The notes under the pieces: model-generated
What the model saw: only the letters and a program-made list of their open reading frames with translations
Told to the model about the DNA's origin: nothing
Databases searched by the model: none
Position numbers and translations under genes: made by a program
Assembly: GCF_000517265.1 (NCBI RefSeq)
Contig: NZ_AYSJ01000014.1
Span: 546,740-610,739, forward strand
Direction of reading: 5' to 3'
From: Photorhabdus khanii NC19
Lineage (GTDB): Bacteria; Pseudomonadota; Gammaproteobacteria; Enterobacterales; Enterobacteriaceae
DNA: 64,000 nucleotides
Shown here: positions 38,529 to 49,395 of the stretch, one piece after another
Numbering within the stretch: the stretch's first letter is position 1
Layout of the letters: every line of letters starts with the position of its first letter

Positions 38529-38576
38529 TTTGATGGCAGAAGGATTTACTGATCAAAAAACAGGTTATTTATTTGA

Positions 38577-39941
38577 TTAATCACACTGAACTTTAATCGC
38601 CAGACCACCACGGGATGTTTCACGATATTTAGCGTTCATGTCTTTGCCTGTTTCGTACATAGTTTCAATGACTTTATCGAGAGAAACACGTGGTTCACTG
38701 GTACGACGCAAAGCCATGCGGGAAGAGTTGATTGCTTTTACTGAAGCAATGGCATTTCGTTCAATACAAGGCACCTGTACCTGGCCTGCAACCGGGTCAC
38801 AGGTAAGGCCGAGATTATGTTCCATGCCGATTTCAGCGGCAATACAGACCTGTTCAGCACTACCACCAAGCAGTTCAGCAAGGCCAGCTGCTGCCATTGA
38901 ACAGGCAACACCCACTTCCCCTTGGCAACCCACTTCAGCTCCAGATATAGAGGCGTTCATTTTATACAGAATGCCGATAGCGCCGGATGCCAGGAAATAG
39001 CGGATATACAGCTCTGGTGTTACAGGCTCAATGCAATGGTTGTAATAAGCGAGTACGGCAGGAACAATGCCACAAGCGCCATTGGTTGGTGCGGTAACAA
39101 CACGCCCACCCGCGGCATTTTCTTCATTGACTGCCAAGGCGAACATGTTCACCAGATCCACGACATTCATTGGATCATTAGACAGGTTGTTTGATGAGGT
39201 CAGCATACGATGTAATGCCGCTGCACGGCGTGGTACACGCAATGGGCCAGGCAAAACGCCTTCTGTGTTCAGACCACGCTCAATACAAGCCTGCATGGTA
39301 TCCCAGACATCAGCAAAATAAGCGTTAATTTCTTCTTTACTGTGGAGATCCAGTTCGTTTTTCATCATCAAACCGGAGATAGATAGCCCGGTTTTATTAC
39401 AATTCATCAGCAGTTCTTTTGCTGAATTGAATGGATATGAAACAGGTTTGATATCCTGAGAGGGTTTACCAAAATGCTCTTCATCAACAATAAAACCACC
39501 ACCAATTGAGTAGTAGGTTTTGCTATAAACTTCTTTGTCTCCCGCGAATGCATGAATTTGCATACCGTTTTCATGTAACGATAGGTTATCACTACGGAAA
39601 ACCATGCCGCTGTCACGTGGGAAATCGACTTCATGTAAGCCATTGGCCAGCTTAATACGCTGAGTTTGCTCTACATCACGAATAAAACCGGGGATTGAAT
39701 CAATATCAACGGTCGCTGGCAAATTACCTGCCAGGCCCATGATAATGGCTATATCCGTATGATGACCTTTGCCGGTTAATGAGAGTGAGCCGTAAACATC
39801 AACGGCTACACGCGTGATAGAAGGCATTAAGCCCTGGTTTACCAGATCGTCGACAAACTGTTTGCCGGCTTTCATCGGGCCAACTGTATGAGAACTAGAT
39901 GGGCCAATACCGACCTTAAACATGTCGAAAACGCTAATCAC
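38577..39941 (-). CDS. sdaA: L-serine ammonia-lyase SdaA
   Basis: A 454-residue iron-sulfur L-serine deaminase giving pyruvate and ammonia. The N-terminal part has VGIGPSSSHTVGPMKAG. The cluster-binding cysteines are in the second half: NGACGIVPAVL, GLTCDPVAGQVQVPC and nearby conserved segments. It lies next to nudL and pabB as in E. coli, where this position is sdaA rather than sdaB. An SdaA-type regulator is not visible here. Confidence 0.95.
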   Translation of the reverse strand: MISVFDMFKVGIGPSSSHTVGPMKAGKQFVDDLVNQGLMPSITRVAVDVYGSLSLTGKGHHTDIAIIMGLAGNLPATVDIDSIPGFIRDVEQTQRIKLANGLHEVDFPRDSGMVFRSDNLSLHENGMQIHAFAGDKEVYSKTYYSIGGGFIVDEEHFGKPSQDIKPVSYPFNSAKELLMNCNKTGLSISGLMMKNELDLHSKEEINAYFADVWDTMQACIERGLNTEGVLPGPLRVPRRAAALHRMLTSSNNLSNDPMNVVDLVNMFALAVNEENAAGGRVVTAPTNGACGIVPAVLAYYNHCIEPVTPELYIRYFLASGAIGILYKMNASISGAEVGCQGEVGVACSMAAAGLAELLGGSAEQVCIAAEIGMEHNLGLTCDPVAGQVQVPCIERNAIASVKAINSSRMALRRTSEPRVSLDKVIETMYETGKDMNAKYRETSRGGLAIKVQCD

Positions 39942-40111
39942 GCCAGACTCCTTAAAAAAGATAGAGATATAGTTATATATATTGGGGTACGCTACTTTAC
40001 TGTGATTTAGTAGTGTTGATAAGTGAGTTTACAGTTTTTTTTGAATTATGATAGCAACTGTGACAAAAATGGATGAAAAAAACACAGGGTGATTATTTCT
40101 CATGATTTGGA

Positions 40112-40675
40112 TCAAACCTGAACCTGTTGAGCTAATTGATAAATGATAGCCGCTGTCAGGCCCCAGATAAGTCGCCCCTGATACCAGTGAAAATAGATGC
40201 GATATTGCTGACCACGGCGGTTAACATCAAGATAATGATAACTTGAAAGAGAAAGCGCTTCAGATAAAGGGATTTCGAATATACTGGAAACTTCTGTCGG
40301 GTTGCTGTGGAAAGACAACTCTGGGGCTAATAACCCAACAATGGGTGTCACCAGATAACCGCTCATGCTGTCTAAGGGCATGAGTTGCCCCAAAACTTTA
40401 ACTTTCTGATGGGGGATGTTGACTTCTTCTGCTGCTTCCCGCAGTGCTGTAGCAATGATTGATTTGTCTTCGGGATCTGCAACCCCACCGGGAAAGGCTA
40501 CTTGACCGGCGTGTGATCGTAATGTGGTGGCGCGCTGGGTCAGTAATAGCGTTGGTTTCGGCTTGCAGATGATCGGTAATAACACCGCAGCATGGCGGGT
40601 GTTATTTGCAAGCCGTTTAGGGGGTGATGGAATCTGTAACTGAAATCTGTTAATGAAATCAGATAATGGCATCAT
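40112..40675 (-). CDS. nudL: Nudix hydrolase NudL (YeaB)
   Basis: A 187-residue Nudix enzyme, probably a coenzyme A pyrophosphatase. The Nudix box reads GGVADPEDKSIIATALREAA followed by EEVNI, with all catalytic Glu and Arg positions. TLLLTQRATTLRSHAGQVAF before it is the UPF0035/CoA-type signature. The start overlaps the pabB stop by four bases; a second ATG directly follows the first. The order pabB-nudL-sdaA matches E. coli. Confidence 0.93.
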   Translation of the reverse strand: MMPLSDFINRFQLQIPSPPKRLANNTRHAAVLLPIICKPKPTLLLTQRATTLRSHAGQVAFPGGVADPEDKSIIATALREAAEEVNIPHQKVKVLGQLMPLDSMSGYLVTPIVGLLAPELSFHSNPTEVSSIFEIPLSEALSLSSYHYLDVNRRGQQYRIYFHWYQGRLIWGLTAAIIYQLAQQVQV

Positions 40676-42042
40676 ATCGATTTTATTTTTCCCAGTTGCG
40701 GTAAAATATGATTCAACTTATCAAATGTTTCCTGATACTCGTTTTCAGCAATACTGTCGGCAACAATTCCGCCACCTGCCCAGCAATATATTTTTTCTTT
40801 CTCGGTCAAGAGGGTACGAATAGTAATATTACTGTCCATCGTGCCACAAAAGCTAATATAGCCAATTGAACCACAATATCCATGCCGGCGATGAGGCTCA
40901 AGCTCTTCTATTATTTCCATTGCTCTGATTTTAGGAGCACCGGTAATAGAACCGCCTGGAAAACAGGCGCGCAGTAAGTCCGTGGCATGTTGTTCATTTG
41001 GTAGTACTGCGGTAATTGTGCTGACCAGATGGTGAACGGCAGGGAATGGTTCAACGACAAATAATTCAGGAACTTTAACTGATCCCGGTGTGGCTACCCG
41101 GCCAATATCATTACGTAATAAGTCGACAATCATCAGGTTTTCGGCCCGGTCTTTTTTTGATGCCGCCAGTTTTTCAGCTTGTAATGTATCCTTTTCTGTG
41201 TCGTTTAAGCGCGGTAATGTTCCTTTGATTGGCCGAGTCTGAATTTGCTTATTTTCCAGGAGTAGGAAGCGTTCAGGAGAGACACTAATGACACTGTTTT
41301 CTGGTAAACGAATAAAGGCAGAAAAAGGTGCGCGATTGCTCTTATTCAGTTTGATGAATGCTTGCCATTCATCTCCCCGGTAATCAGCGCAAAATCGCTG
41401 TGCCAGATTGACTTGATAACAATCGCCGTCTAATAGATAGTCATGAATACAGCTAATCTTTTCATTATATTGCTCTGCACTCATATTTGACTGCCATTCG
41501 CTGGTCAGTGTAAAAGCCGTTTTTGGCGAAGCCTGGTGGGATATAAGCCAGTTCAGGCGTGTATCAGCATCACTGTAGCTAAATAGAGTCACCTCTTTTT
41601 TATGATGATCAACAATCAGCGCCCAGTCATAAATACCTATTGCCATATCTGGAAATGACAACTCATTTTTGGCTTGTGACGGTAATTTTTCGATACAACG
41701 TCCAAGATCATATCCCCAGAGACCCAGTGCACCACCCTGAAATGGCAAATCAGGATCAAACTTTGCTGTAATATTTAACTTTTCCAGTTGTTTTTTTAGC
41801 AGATAGAAGGGATCTTCCTCAGTAATATAAGTATCACCACGTTCATTTATTACGGTTGATTTTTCATGACTGAGCAGGGTTATTAATGGTTCTGCAACCA
41901 GAATATCAAACCGGTTATGGGGATGGTTTGCAGAACCAGAATGGAGCAGCATTGCCCAAGGCTGGTTTGAAATCGGCGCGAAATAGTTGATGGCTGCGTC
42001 TGATTGATAAGGTAATTGTCGTTTTTGCAGTGAAGTACTCAT
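40672..42042 (-). CDS. pabB: Aminodeoxychorismate synthase component I, PabB
   Basis: About 456 residues. Together with PabA it converts chorismate and glutamine to 4-amino-4-deoxychorismate for folate. Conserved chorismate-binding motifs include QTRPIKGTLPR, KDRAENLMIVDLLRNDIGRV, FPGGSITGAPK and YCGSIGYISFCG. The ATG at 42042 (MSTSLQKRQLPYQSDAA) gives an N-terminus as long as the E. coli one. An in-frame ATG at 42093 would add 17 residues, and neither has a clear ribosome binding site. Confidence 0.94.
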   Translation of the reverse strand: MSTSLQKRQLPYQSDAAINYFAPISNQPWAMLLHSGSANHPHNRFDILVAEPLITLLSHEKSTVINERGDTYITEEDPFYLLKKQLEKLNITAKFDPDLPFQGGALGLWGYDLGRCIEKLPSQAKNELSFPDMAIGIYDWALIVDHHKKEVTLFSYSDADTRLNWLISHQASPKTAFTLTSEWQSNMSAEQYNEKISCIHDYLLDGDCYQVNLAQRFCADYRGDEWQAFIKLNKSNRAPFSAFIRLPENSVISVSPERFLLLENKQIQTRPIKGTLPRLNDTEKDTLQAEKLAASKKDRAENLMIVDLLRNDIGRVATPGSVKVPELFVVEPFPAVHHLVSTITAVLPNEQHATDLLRACFPGGSITGAPKIRAMEIIEELEPHRRHGYCGSIGYISFCGTMDSNITIRTLLTEKEKIYCWAGGGIVADSIAENEYQETFDKLNHILPQLGKIKSI

Positions 42043-42184
42043 TATGGTGTTGGTTTTAACCGTTGTAATGCAAGAGTTGGCATTGATTTTCATCCCCAGA
42101 GATTAACATAGAAATCCACTCCTTACCTGAGATAAAAATCGCTATACTCTTCGGCGTCGATCAGTTTATTTAGAGGTTATTATC

Positions 42185-42364
42185 ATGTTTTCAAGTATGC
42201 CAACCTTATCTCATGAGGAACAGCAATTGGCAGTGGAGAAAATTCAGAAATTAATGGCTGAGGGAATGAGCAGTGGAGAAGCCATTGGGTTGGTTGCTCA
42301 AGAGCTTCGTGAACAGCATCGCACAAAAGGGCAGGTTAATGTGATGTTTGATGATGAGAAATGA
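42185..42364 (+). CDS. yoaH: UPF0181 protein YoaH
   Basis: A 59-residue protein reading [20 protein letters not shown], then [20 protein letters not shown] and ending FDDEK. This is nearly the E. coli YoaH pattern of a short helical protein with an acidic end; its function is unknown. GAGG lies 12 bases before the ATG. It diverges from pabB, exactly as in E. coli. Confidence 0.9.
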   Translation: MFSSMPTLSHEEQQLAVEKIQKLMAEGMSSGEAIGLVAQELREQHRTKGQVNVMFDDEK

Positions 42365-42471
42365 ACATAATTAAATTATTTATTTAACAATAATCACACA
42401 TTTATTTCACCTGGCATGTTAGGTTAGCTCCATATTTAATCTCTTATTTTGAGATATTAACAGGAGGTAGT

Positions 42472-43874
<1,403 letters not shown>

Positions 43875-43882
43875 TTTGGTAT

Positions 43883-43904
43883 AACCACCGGTTATCCGGT
43901 GGTT
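43883..43904 (+). terminator. Terminator after pip
   Basis: AACCACCGG and CCGGTGGTT (9-bp arms, TTAT loop) begin nine bases after the stop and are followed by GTCAATTCTT. It lies between two converging genes. Confidence 0.75.
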
Positions 43905-43923
43905 GTCAATTCTTAATAGATGG

Positions 43924-44154
43924 TCAGCGGCCTTTCGGCTCATAAGGTAAACGGGAAAATTGTTTGGATAACTGGCGATAATGCACCAAACGTTGTTGAA
44001 AATACTCCCTAAGGTGTGTGGGTTGTTCCTGTTCGACTGTGTCAGGAAATATTGGCATATTGTAACGCTCTTTAAAAGCCACCCCCGATGCCGCCAAATC
44101 AACATTTACTTTATCCATACTCTCTGTAGAAAGCCCGGCCAGATTATGTCCCAT
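43924..44154 (-). CDS. holE: DNA polymerase III theta subunit HolE
   Basis: A 76-residue protein matching E. coli HolE in length and in [33 protein letters not shown] and the end [11 protein letters not shown]. Theta binds the epsilon proofreading subunit in the polymerase III core and stabilises it. It converges with pip. Confidence 0.95.
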   Translation of the reverse strand: MGHNLAGLSTESMDKVNVDLAASGVAFKERYNMPIFPDTVEQEQPTHLREYFQQRLVHYRQLSKQFSRLPYEPKGR

Positions 44155-44250
44155 AAGTGTCTCGCTGAATTGAAACTCTAATTCACAAAAAGATAAAGTT
44201 AATCCAGACTCGGTTTTCTGGCAAGGGCTGAATTGATTATTTTATAAATA

Positions 44251-44272
44251 TAAATAATATTCATTATCATTA
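44251..44272. promoter_or_regulatory. Fur-type sequence upstream of ftnA
   Basis: AATAATATTCATTATCATTA contains three successive Fur-like hexamers in an extremely AT-rich 300-base region (44180-44470) upstream of ftnA. Related ATTCATTTCC and GAGATTCATTTC sequences follow at 44310-44355. In E. coli, several tandem Fur sites displace H-NS upstream of ftnA; a similar layout is likely here. Confidence 0.5.
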
Positions 44273-44482
44273 AATATAAAAATTTCTTAGTGAATGTTAT
44301 TTTGTAAATAAAATTCATTTCCATTTAGATATATTAAATGAGATTCATTTCTGTTTGTGTTTTTTGAAAATATATTTTTATTTCAATGCCATACGCATAT
44401 TTAATTTATTTTTGCTTATTGGGTTTTATTATTTTAATATAATTGGCATAATACAGGTAAATTAATAACTGGAGTGCCTATT

Positions 44483-44986
44483 ATGTTAAATCAAGAAATG
44501 GTTAATAAATTAAATGAGCAGATGAATCTGGAGTTCTATTCTGCGAATTTATATCTGCAAATGAGTGCATGGTGCAGTGATAAAGGGTTAGCAGGTGCCG
44601 CCGCGTTTTTTAAATCACACTCTCAGGAAGAAATGCAGCATATGCATCGCTTGTTTGATTATTTGAGTGATACTGGTGCGATGCCACGTTTGGGGCAGAT
44701 TGATGCGCCTTCGACTGATTATGAATCCATATCCCATGTACTTAAGAGAACTTATGAGCATGAGAAATTCATTACTGCTGAAATTAATAAACTCGCCCAT
44801 TTGGCGATAACGGCGCAGGATTATTCTACTTTTAACTTCCTGCAATGGTATGTAGCAGAACAGCACGAAGAAGAGAAATTGTTCAAATCTATCCTTGATA
44901 AACTGGATATGGTTGGCGAGGATGGTAAGGCGCTCTTCTTCCTGGATAAGGATCTGAAAGCTCTGGCTGCTGCAAATCCTGTCTGA
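44483..44986 (+). CDS. ftnA: Bacterial ferritin FtnA
   Basis: A 167-residue ferritin subunit, 24 of which form an iron-storage shell. Ferroxidase-centre residues are in [36 protein letters not shown], and [19 protein letters not shown] lies nine bases upstream of the ATG giving [15 protein letters not shown], as in E. coli. It stores iron as ferric mineral when iron is plentiful. Confidence 0.95.
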   Translation: MLNQEMVNKLNEQMNLEFYSANLYLQMSAWCSDKGLAGAAAFFKSHSQEEMQHMHRLFDYLSDTGAMPRLGQIDAPSTDYESISHVLKRTYEHEKFITAEINKLAHLAITAQDYSTFNFLQWYVAEQHEEEKLFKSILDKLDMVGEDGKALFFLDKDLKALAAANPV

Positions 44987-45002
44987 CTGAATGGGATGAA
45001 TT

Positions 45003-45053
45003 AACCGCAGTAGTCGACAATAGTTTTAGATATTTAAGGCTAATACTGCGGTT
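45003..45053 (+). terminator. Terminator after ftnA
   Basis: AACCGCAGTA (45003-45012) and TACTGCGGTT (45044-45053) are perfect 10-bp arms with a 31-base loop, followed by TTCCTTTATTTTT. Confidence 0.7.
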
Positions 45054-45181
45054 TTCCTTTATTTTTGCGCGATAGTTCACAAGACGAAATTCTCATTGTA
45101 AGTTATCGCGGATAAAATAATCCTTTTGATATAAGATGATATCAATTTATAGAAATTCATCTGAAAATTAAGAGGTCATTT

Positions 45182-45568
45182 ATGGCTATCAGCAAAATTC
45201 ACTCTTTTTGCCGAAAGTTATCTGCTTTAGTTGTCCTTTTTGTCGGCATGTCTTGCCAACAAGCTTTGGCCCATGCGCATTTAACAGAACAAATTCCAGC
45301 AGAAGATACGACAGTAGAAAATACACCACAGGTAATTACTTTGAGTTTTTCAGAAGGTATTGAGCTGAATTTCAGTAAAGTAAAAGTGACTGGCCCGGAA
45401 AATAAACTTATAAAAACGGGTAAACTGAAGCTTGATCCGGCAACCAATACAAAACTTATTCTTCCTGTCGAAGATAAGCTAGTGGCGGGTAAATATGATG
45501 TTGACTGGAGAGTAGTCTCTGTTGATGGGCATAAAACTAAAGGCGTTTATAGCTTTACAGTTAAGTAA
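45182..45568 (+). CDS. yobA: CopC-domain periplasmic protein YobA
   Basis: A 128-residue CopC-type protein. A signal peptide (SALVVLFVGMSCQQALA) is followed by mature HAHLTEQIPAED, whose leading His is a copper ligand in CopC proteins. A second candidate ligand lies in SVDGHKTKGVYSF. It would bind copper in the periplasm and pass it to the membrane protein YebZ, whose gene starts two bases after its stop. Confidence 0.92.
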   Translation: MAISKIHSFCRKLSALVVLFVGMSCQQALAHAHLTEQIPAEDTTVENTPQVITLSFSEGIELNFSKVKVTGPENKLIKTGKLKLDPATNTKLILPVEDKLVAGKYDVDWRVVSVDGHKTKGVYSFTVK

Positions 45569-45570
45569 TT

Positions 45571-46464
45571 ATGTCTCTGGCCGCGCTGTATATCCTTTGT
45601 CGCTTCACTCATTTCGTGGCAGTCATGTTGATGTTTGGTCTCAGCATATTTACTGCCATGCTGGTTCCCGATCGTTTATCTGTTCTGATTGATGCCCGTC
45701 TCCGTTTGGGGGTAATTATCAGCACGATTGGGGCACTCATAACGGCAATTGGCTGGTTGGCGATGCAAGCGGGGATAATGGGGGATGGTTGGCAAGATAC
45801 TTATAATCTGGAAATCTGGCTAGCAGTACTGGGAACAACTTTTGGCAGAGTTTGGCAATGGCAAATACTGGTTTCAATAGTTGCTATAGGGTTATTGTTT
45901 ATCAATAACCAAAAAACCAGAAATGTTACGATGTTAATTATCTCTGCCATTTTACTGTCTTGTCATGCTCTTATCGGCCATTCAGTAATACATGATGGGA
46001 TGACAGGTGTTTTTCATCAGATTAATCAGGTCATTCACTTATTGAGTGTTGGATATTGGTTTGGTGGATTATGGCCGTTTTTGTTGTGCCTGCAACTTTT
46101 GCGTATAAAAAATGAATTGGCTGTAGGGCTGGATAAACAGATTATGATTTCTATGATGCGTTTTTCCACATATGGTCATATTGCAGTAATTCTTATTATT
46201 GTTACAGGCACCATAAGTAGCTTGATTTTGCTCCCTGATTGGCCGGAATATAGTGGCAGTGAATATCAATCAATGCTATGGCTAAAGATAGCGCTGGTGG
46301 CGGGTATGGTGGTGCTTGCATTAATGAATCGCTATATTTTGGTTCCTAAATTGAGGCAACCCGGCCGCTATCAATTGTTAGTTATCAATAGTTGGGTTGA
46401 AATTATGCTTGGAGCACTGGCTTTATTATGTGTTGCTGTTTTTGCTACTTACCAGCCGGTTTGA
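45571..46464 (+). CDS. yebZ: CopD-family copper membrane protein YebZ
   Basis: A 297-residue integral membrane protein with about eight hydrophobic segments, of the CopD/YebZ family thought to move copper across the inner membrane. Conserved stretches include RFTHFVAVMLMFGLSIF, SCHALIGHSVIHDG, QVIHLLSVGYWFGGLWP and RFSTYGHIAVILIIVTG, with paired histidines likely to bind metal. It is co-transcribed with yobA, and yebY follows. Confidence 0.92.
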   Translation: MSLAALYILCRFTHFVAVMLMFGLSIFTAMLVPDRLSVLIDARLRLGVIISTIGALITAIGWLAMQAGIMGDGWQDTYNLEIWLAVLGTTFGRVWQWQILVSIVAIGLLFINNQKTRNVTMLIISAILLSCHALIGHSVIHDGMTGVFHQINQVIHLLSVGYWFGGLWPFLLCLQLLRIKNELAVGLDKQIMISMMRFSTYGHIAVILIIVTGTISSLILLPDWPEYSGSEYQSMLWLKIALVAGMVVLALMNRYILVPKLRQPGRYQLLVINSWVEIMLGALALLCVAVFATYQPV

Positions 46465-46478
46465 TTTTCTTAATTCAT

Positions 46479-46497
46479 CCCCCTGTTTCGGTGGGGG
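46479..46497 (+). terminator. Hairpin between yebZ and yebY
   Basis: CCCCC (46479-46483) and GGGGG (46493-46497) pair around a nine-base loop 15 bases after yebZ. The T tract is weak, so read-through to yebY is possible. Confidence 0.5.
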
Positions 46498-46628
46498 CTA
46501 TTGGTGCAGTCTGTTTCTGACAATAGAATATAGCGAGAATACGGACTGCGTGCAGGAATCGGAGTGTATAGGTAGTGCGTGAGAATGAATCTGCTTTTTT
46601 CGTTCTTATATCTACATTGGTAACTATT

Positions 46629-46970
46629 ATGAAACGTTTATTTTTATTGCTTCCCTTGTTTTCTTTCTCTTTTCAAAGTGTTGCTGCGCCTATTGAAACG
46701 GTGAGTAAGCTACAGTTTGGTGATAAATGGGCATTTACACGGGAAGAAGTGATGTTGGATTGCAGAGCAAATCGGGCTCTGTTTGTGATTAATCCAAGTA
46801 CGTTAGTGCAATACCCATTGAATGATATAGCCACAGAGATGATGAGAATAGGGAAGGTGAATGCGAAGTCTTTGGATATTATTCTATTGAATGATAGCAA
46901 AAATCCGACTCAAAAAATGAGTATAGAGCTATTCCAGCAAGCAGCTTTAGCATTGTGTGATAAAAAATAA
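46629..46970 (+). CDS. yebY: DUF2511 exported protein YebY
   Basis: A 113-residue protein with a signal peptide ([20 protein letters not shown]) and the family features [20 protein letters not shown] and [16 protein letters not shown] Cys pair (DCRAN and ALCDKK) could form a disulfide. The ATG at 46629 places the signal peptide at the very start; an upstream frame adds 18 residues without benefit. E. coli yebY follows yobA-yebZ and is copper-induced there. Confidence 0.9.
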   Translation: MKRLFLLLPLFSFSFQSVAAPIETVSKLQFGDKWAFTREEVMLDCRANRALFVINPSTLVQYPLNDIATEMMRIGKVNAKSLDIILLNDSKNPTQKMSIELFQQAALALCDKK

Positions 46971-47057
46971 TGCCATTGAGTTAAGCGGTAGCATGATGTC
47001 TGGCTATTTATTATCCAAAAAATTGGTAAAATGCCATATGTCAGCTACGCTTTAAAC

Positions 47058-47153
47058 TGTAAGTTGTTTACGTCTCAATGACACTTTTAGCGCACGGCTC
47101 TTTAAGAGCCATTTTCCCTAGGCCGAGTAGAGGAGTCAACTCGGCCTTTTTTT
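47058..47153 (+). ncRNA. sdsR: SdsR (RyeB) small RNA
   Basis: Between yebY and yebV, the region CTTTTAGCGCACGGCTCTTT, AGAGCCATTTTCCCT and the terminator GGCCGAGT...ACTCGGCC with TTTTTTT reproduces the conserved parts of enterobacterial SdsR, a sigma-S-dependent, Hfq-binding RNA. The position near yebY is the same as in E. coli and Salmonella. The 5' end is set about seven bases after a CTACGCT-like -10 element and is approximate. Confidence 0.88.
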
Positions 47154-47172
47154 GTCAAAAGTTTTTTGGACA

Positions 47173-47415
47173 TCAGACCACCCTCATAACCCATGCATGT
47201 TTTTGTCTATCGTAATGTTTTCTGTATAGCAGAATGTGCTTATCGTCTAGTAAGGCGGGAATACTGGTATGTTCATCCCACCCATCCAGTTGCATACAAA
47301 GCTCGTGGTCAGAATTACAAGGAATGCTAATGGTAGTGTCATCTTCTTCGGTAGATGAAGACAGAATTGCATCATCAATTTCGTAGCTGGAAATTCTTAA
47401 CTTTGTCTGATTCAT
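47173..47415 (-). CDS. yebV: DUF1480 protein YebV
   Basis: An 80-residue acidic protein similar to E. coli YebV: RISSYEIDDAIL, ISIPCNSDHELCMQLDGWDE, TSIPALLDDKHILLYRKHYD and a WVMRV end. Function unknown. It is transcribed toward SdsR on the opposite strand. Confidence 0.88.
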   Translation of the reverse strand: MNQTKLRISSYEIDDAILSSSTEEDDTTISIPCNSDHELCMQLDGWDEHTSIPALLDDKHILLYRKHYDRQKHAWVMRVV

Positions 47416-48081
47416 GATGGTTCCTTAGCTTTTAGTTAACAGGTACGACCAGTAAGGCCATCATTTGAGAATAGATCAAATGACTGAAATTGCCAGTAAT
47501 AATATTTTCCGTGCTGTATTATCGGTAGATGATATTGCTGTTATAATTATCTGTTCTAAAACTTAGTCTCGTCATATTGCTTTTTTCATCTTCGCTATTC
47601 TTTGACCTTTTCCACATTTAGTAGGAAATATTTATTTGGTGTGGTCGTAGGAGCTGAAAGTGTTAACGATAAAGTGGTAGTGCAATAATTCTACGGATAA
47701 ATTGTTTGAATGTTTTGTTTTTTACTTCATGAAGCGTTAACTCTAAAATGAAAGAAACTAATGATTGGTACGGTTATCAGATAATTGATCTTTATAATTG
47801 CGGAATAATTCAGTCTGATTTTTATTGCGTAAGGGCATTGAGGTGCTTACAGTGAATCATATTCATACTGGCTACACTTTTGATAATGTTTTGGTAAGAG
47901 GTGTGATATCTCACTAGCCTTTACCTATGCTCAATAAATATAATAAAGAATATCTTATTAAAGACAGTAAAAAATTTACGTCAGTGTGACAGGCTGTTAA
48001 CCTTATTGTTATGGGCATTTGATATTTTTTTGATACAAAAAAATAGAGATGCATTTTGTAAATTTCATCGGATAGGTCAAT
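47416..48081. other. Gene-poor region between yebV and msrC
   Basis: About 665 bases. E. coli has yebW, pphA and further genes in this area; none is recognisable here. A 35-codon frame at 47748-47855 is open but has no family. The msrC promoter must lie at the right end, where CTTATTAAAGACAGTAAA and T-rich tracts are seen. Confidence 0.4.
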
Positions 48082-48579
48082 ATGAATAAAAATGAGTTCT
48101 ATCGGGAGCTTGCAGCGGACTTAAAAGCTCTGTTGTCTGGTGAGTTTGACTTAATAGCGACGTTCGCTAATGCCAGCGCATTGTTGTATGAACGCTTGCA
48201 TGACGTTAACTGGGTCGGTTTTTACCTGATTGATGGTGATACGTTGGTTCTGGGACCATTTCAGGGAAAAGTTGCCTGTGTGAGAATACCTGTTGGCAAG
48301 GGGGTATGTGGAACTGCTGTATCAGAAAAGCGTATTCAGCGTGTTGATGATGTTCATGCATTCCCCGGTCATATTGCTTGTGATGCTGCCAGTAACGCTG
48401 AAATTGTGTTGCCATTAATCGTAAACGATAGAATCATTGGTGTATTGGATATTGATAGCACGATTCTTAATAGATTCGACGAAAAAGACGAATTTGGCTT
48501 ACAAACCCTTATTGATGGGCTTTGTGCTCATTTAGAACAGTGCGTTGTGCCGAAATATGTTGAACTGAATGTAACTTAA
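48082..48579 (+). CDS. msrC: Free methionine-(R)-sulfoxide reductase MsrC
   Basis: A 165-residue GAF-domain enzyme that reduces free methionine-R-sulfoxide. WVGFYLIDGDTLVLGPFQGK leads to the active-site cysteines in KVACVRIPVGKGVCG and HIACDAASNAEIV. VLDIDS and the ending QCVVPKY are family features. It is the E. coli YebR homologue and lies just before proQ, as in E. coli. Confidence 0.93.
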   Translation: MNKNEFYRELAADLKALLSGEFDLIATFANASALLYERLHDVNWVGFYLIDGDTLVLGPFQGKVACVRIPVGKGVCGTAVSEKRIQRVDDVHAFPGHIACDAASNAEIVLPLIVNDRIIGVLDIDSTILNRFDEKDEFGLQTLIDGLCAHLEQCVVPKYVELNVT

Positions 48580-48674
48580 CATATGGATAACGTGGCATTT
48601 ATCAGCAACGCTATTATAATGACGCCAGTTCATGCCTATGCTGGTTGGCAAAACCGTTGTAATCAGGAAATTTC

Positions 48675-49376
48675 ATGGAAAATCAACCTAAGTTGAATAG
48701 TAGTAAAGAAATTATTGTTTTTTTAGCTGAGCGTTTCCCGCTCTGTTTCGTAGCCGAAGGTGAAGCTCGTCCTTTAAAGATCGGTATTTTTCAGGATATC
48801 GTTGAACGTATCCAGGACGAAGAGTGTTTAAGTAAAACACAATTGCGCTCTGCCTTGCGTCTGTATACATCAAGTTGGCGTTATCTGTATGGTGTTAAAG
48901 AGGGCGCGCAGCGTGTTGACCTTGATGGTAATTCATGCGGTGAACTGGAGGCGGAACATATTGAACACGCTCTCCAGCAACTGACTGAAGCCAAAGCACG
49001 GGTTCAGGCACAGCGTGCGGAGCAAAGAGCTAAAAAACGTGAAGCTGAAAATGCGGCTGCCGGTGAAAAAAATGAACGGCCTGTAGCCAAAAAGCCAGCT
49101 CCTCGTCGTCGTGCCAACAATACTGAAGGGGAAAAACGGCAGCCACGCCAACAAAATCGTCCTCAGCAGGCACGTAAACCGGCGGATAAACCTGCTCAAC
49201 CTGCACCGACTCAGATCGCCGATGTTTCATCGCTGAAAATTGGACAGGAAATTAAAGTAAGAGTGGGTAAAAGCTCGATGGATGCTTCTGTGCTTGAAAT
49301 CGCCAAAGACGGTGTACGGGTACAATTGCCTTCCGGTTTAGCGATGATTGTACGCGCAGAACACTTACAGTTCTGA
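48675..49376 (+). CDS. proQ: RNA chaperone ProQ
   Basis: A 233-residue global RNA-binding protein. The N-terminal FinO-like domain (about 1-120) has [39 protein letters not shown] and a Gly-Asn-Ser-Cys-Gly turn. A long, basic, Gln/Lys/Arg/Pro-rich linker leads to a Tudor-like C-terminal domain ([20 protein letters not shown]). It binds structured sRNAs and mRNA 3' ends. prc starts 19 bases later, as in E. coli. Confidence 0.95.
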   Translation: MENQPKLNSSKEIIVFLAERFPLCFVAEGEARPLKIGIFQDIVERIQDEECLSKTQLRSALRLYTSSWRYLYGVKEGAQRVDLDGNSCGELEAEHIEHALQQLTEAKARVQAQRAEQRAKKREAENAAAGEKNERPVAKKPAPRRRANNTEGEKRQPRQQNRPQQARKPADKPAQPAPTQIADVSSLKIGQEIKVRVGKSSMDASVLEIAKDGVRVQLPSGLAMIVRAEHLQF

Positions 49377-49395
49377 TACGGAGGCCAACCTGGGC

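Noticed and set aside
47748..47855. 35-codon frame (MKETNDWYGYQII...) between yebV and msrC, considered as a YebW-like gene
   Set aside because: It is short, does not match the YebW pattern I recall and has no good ribosome binding site.
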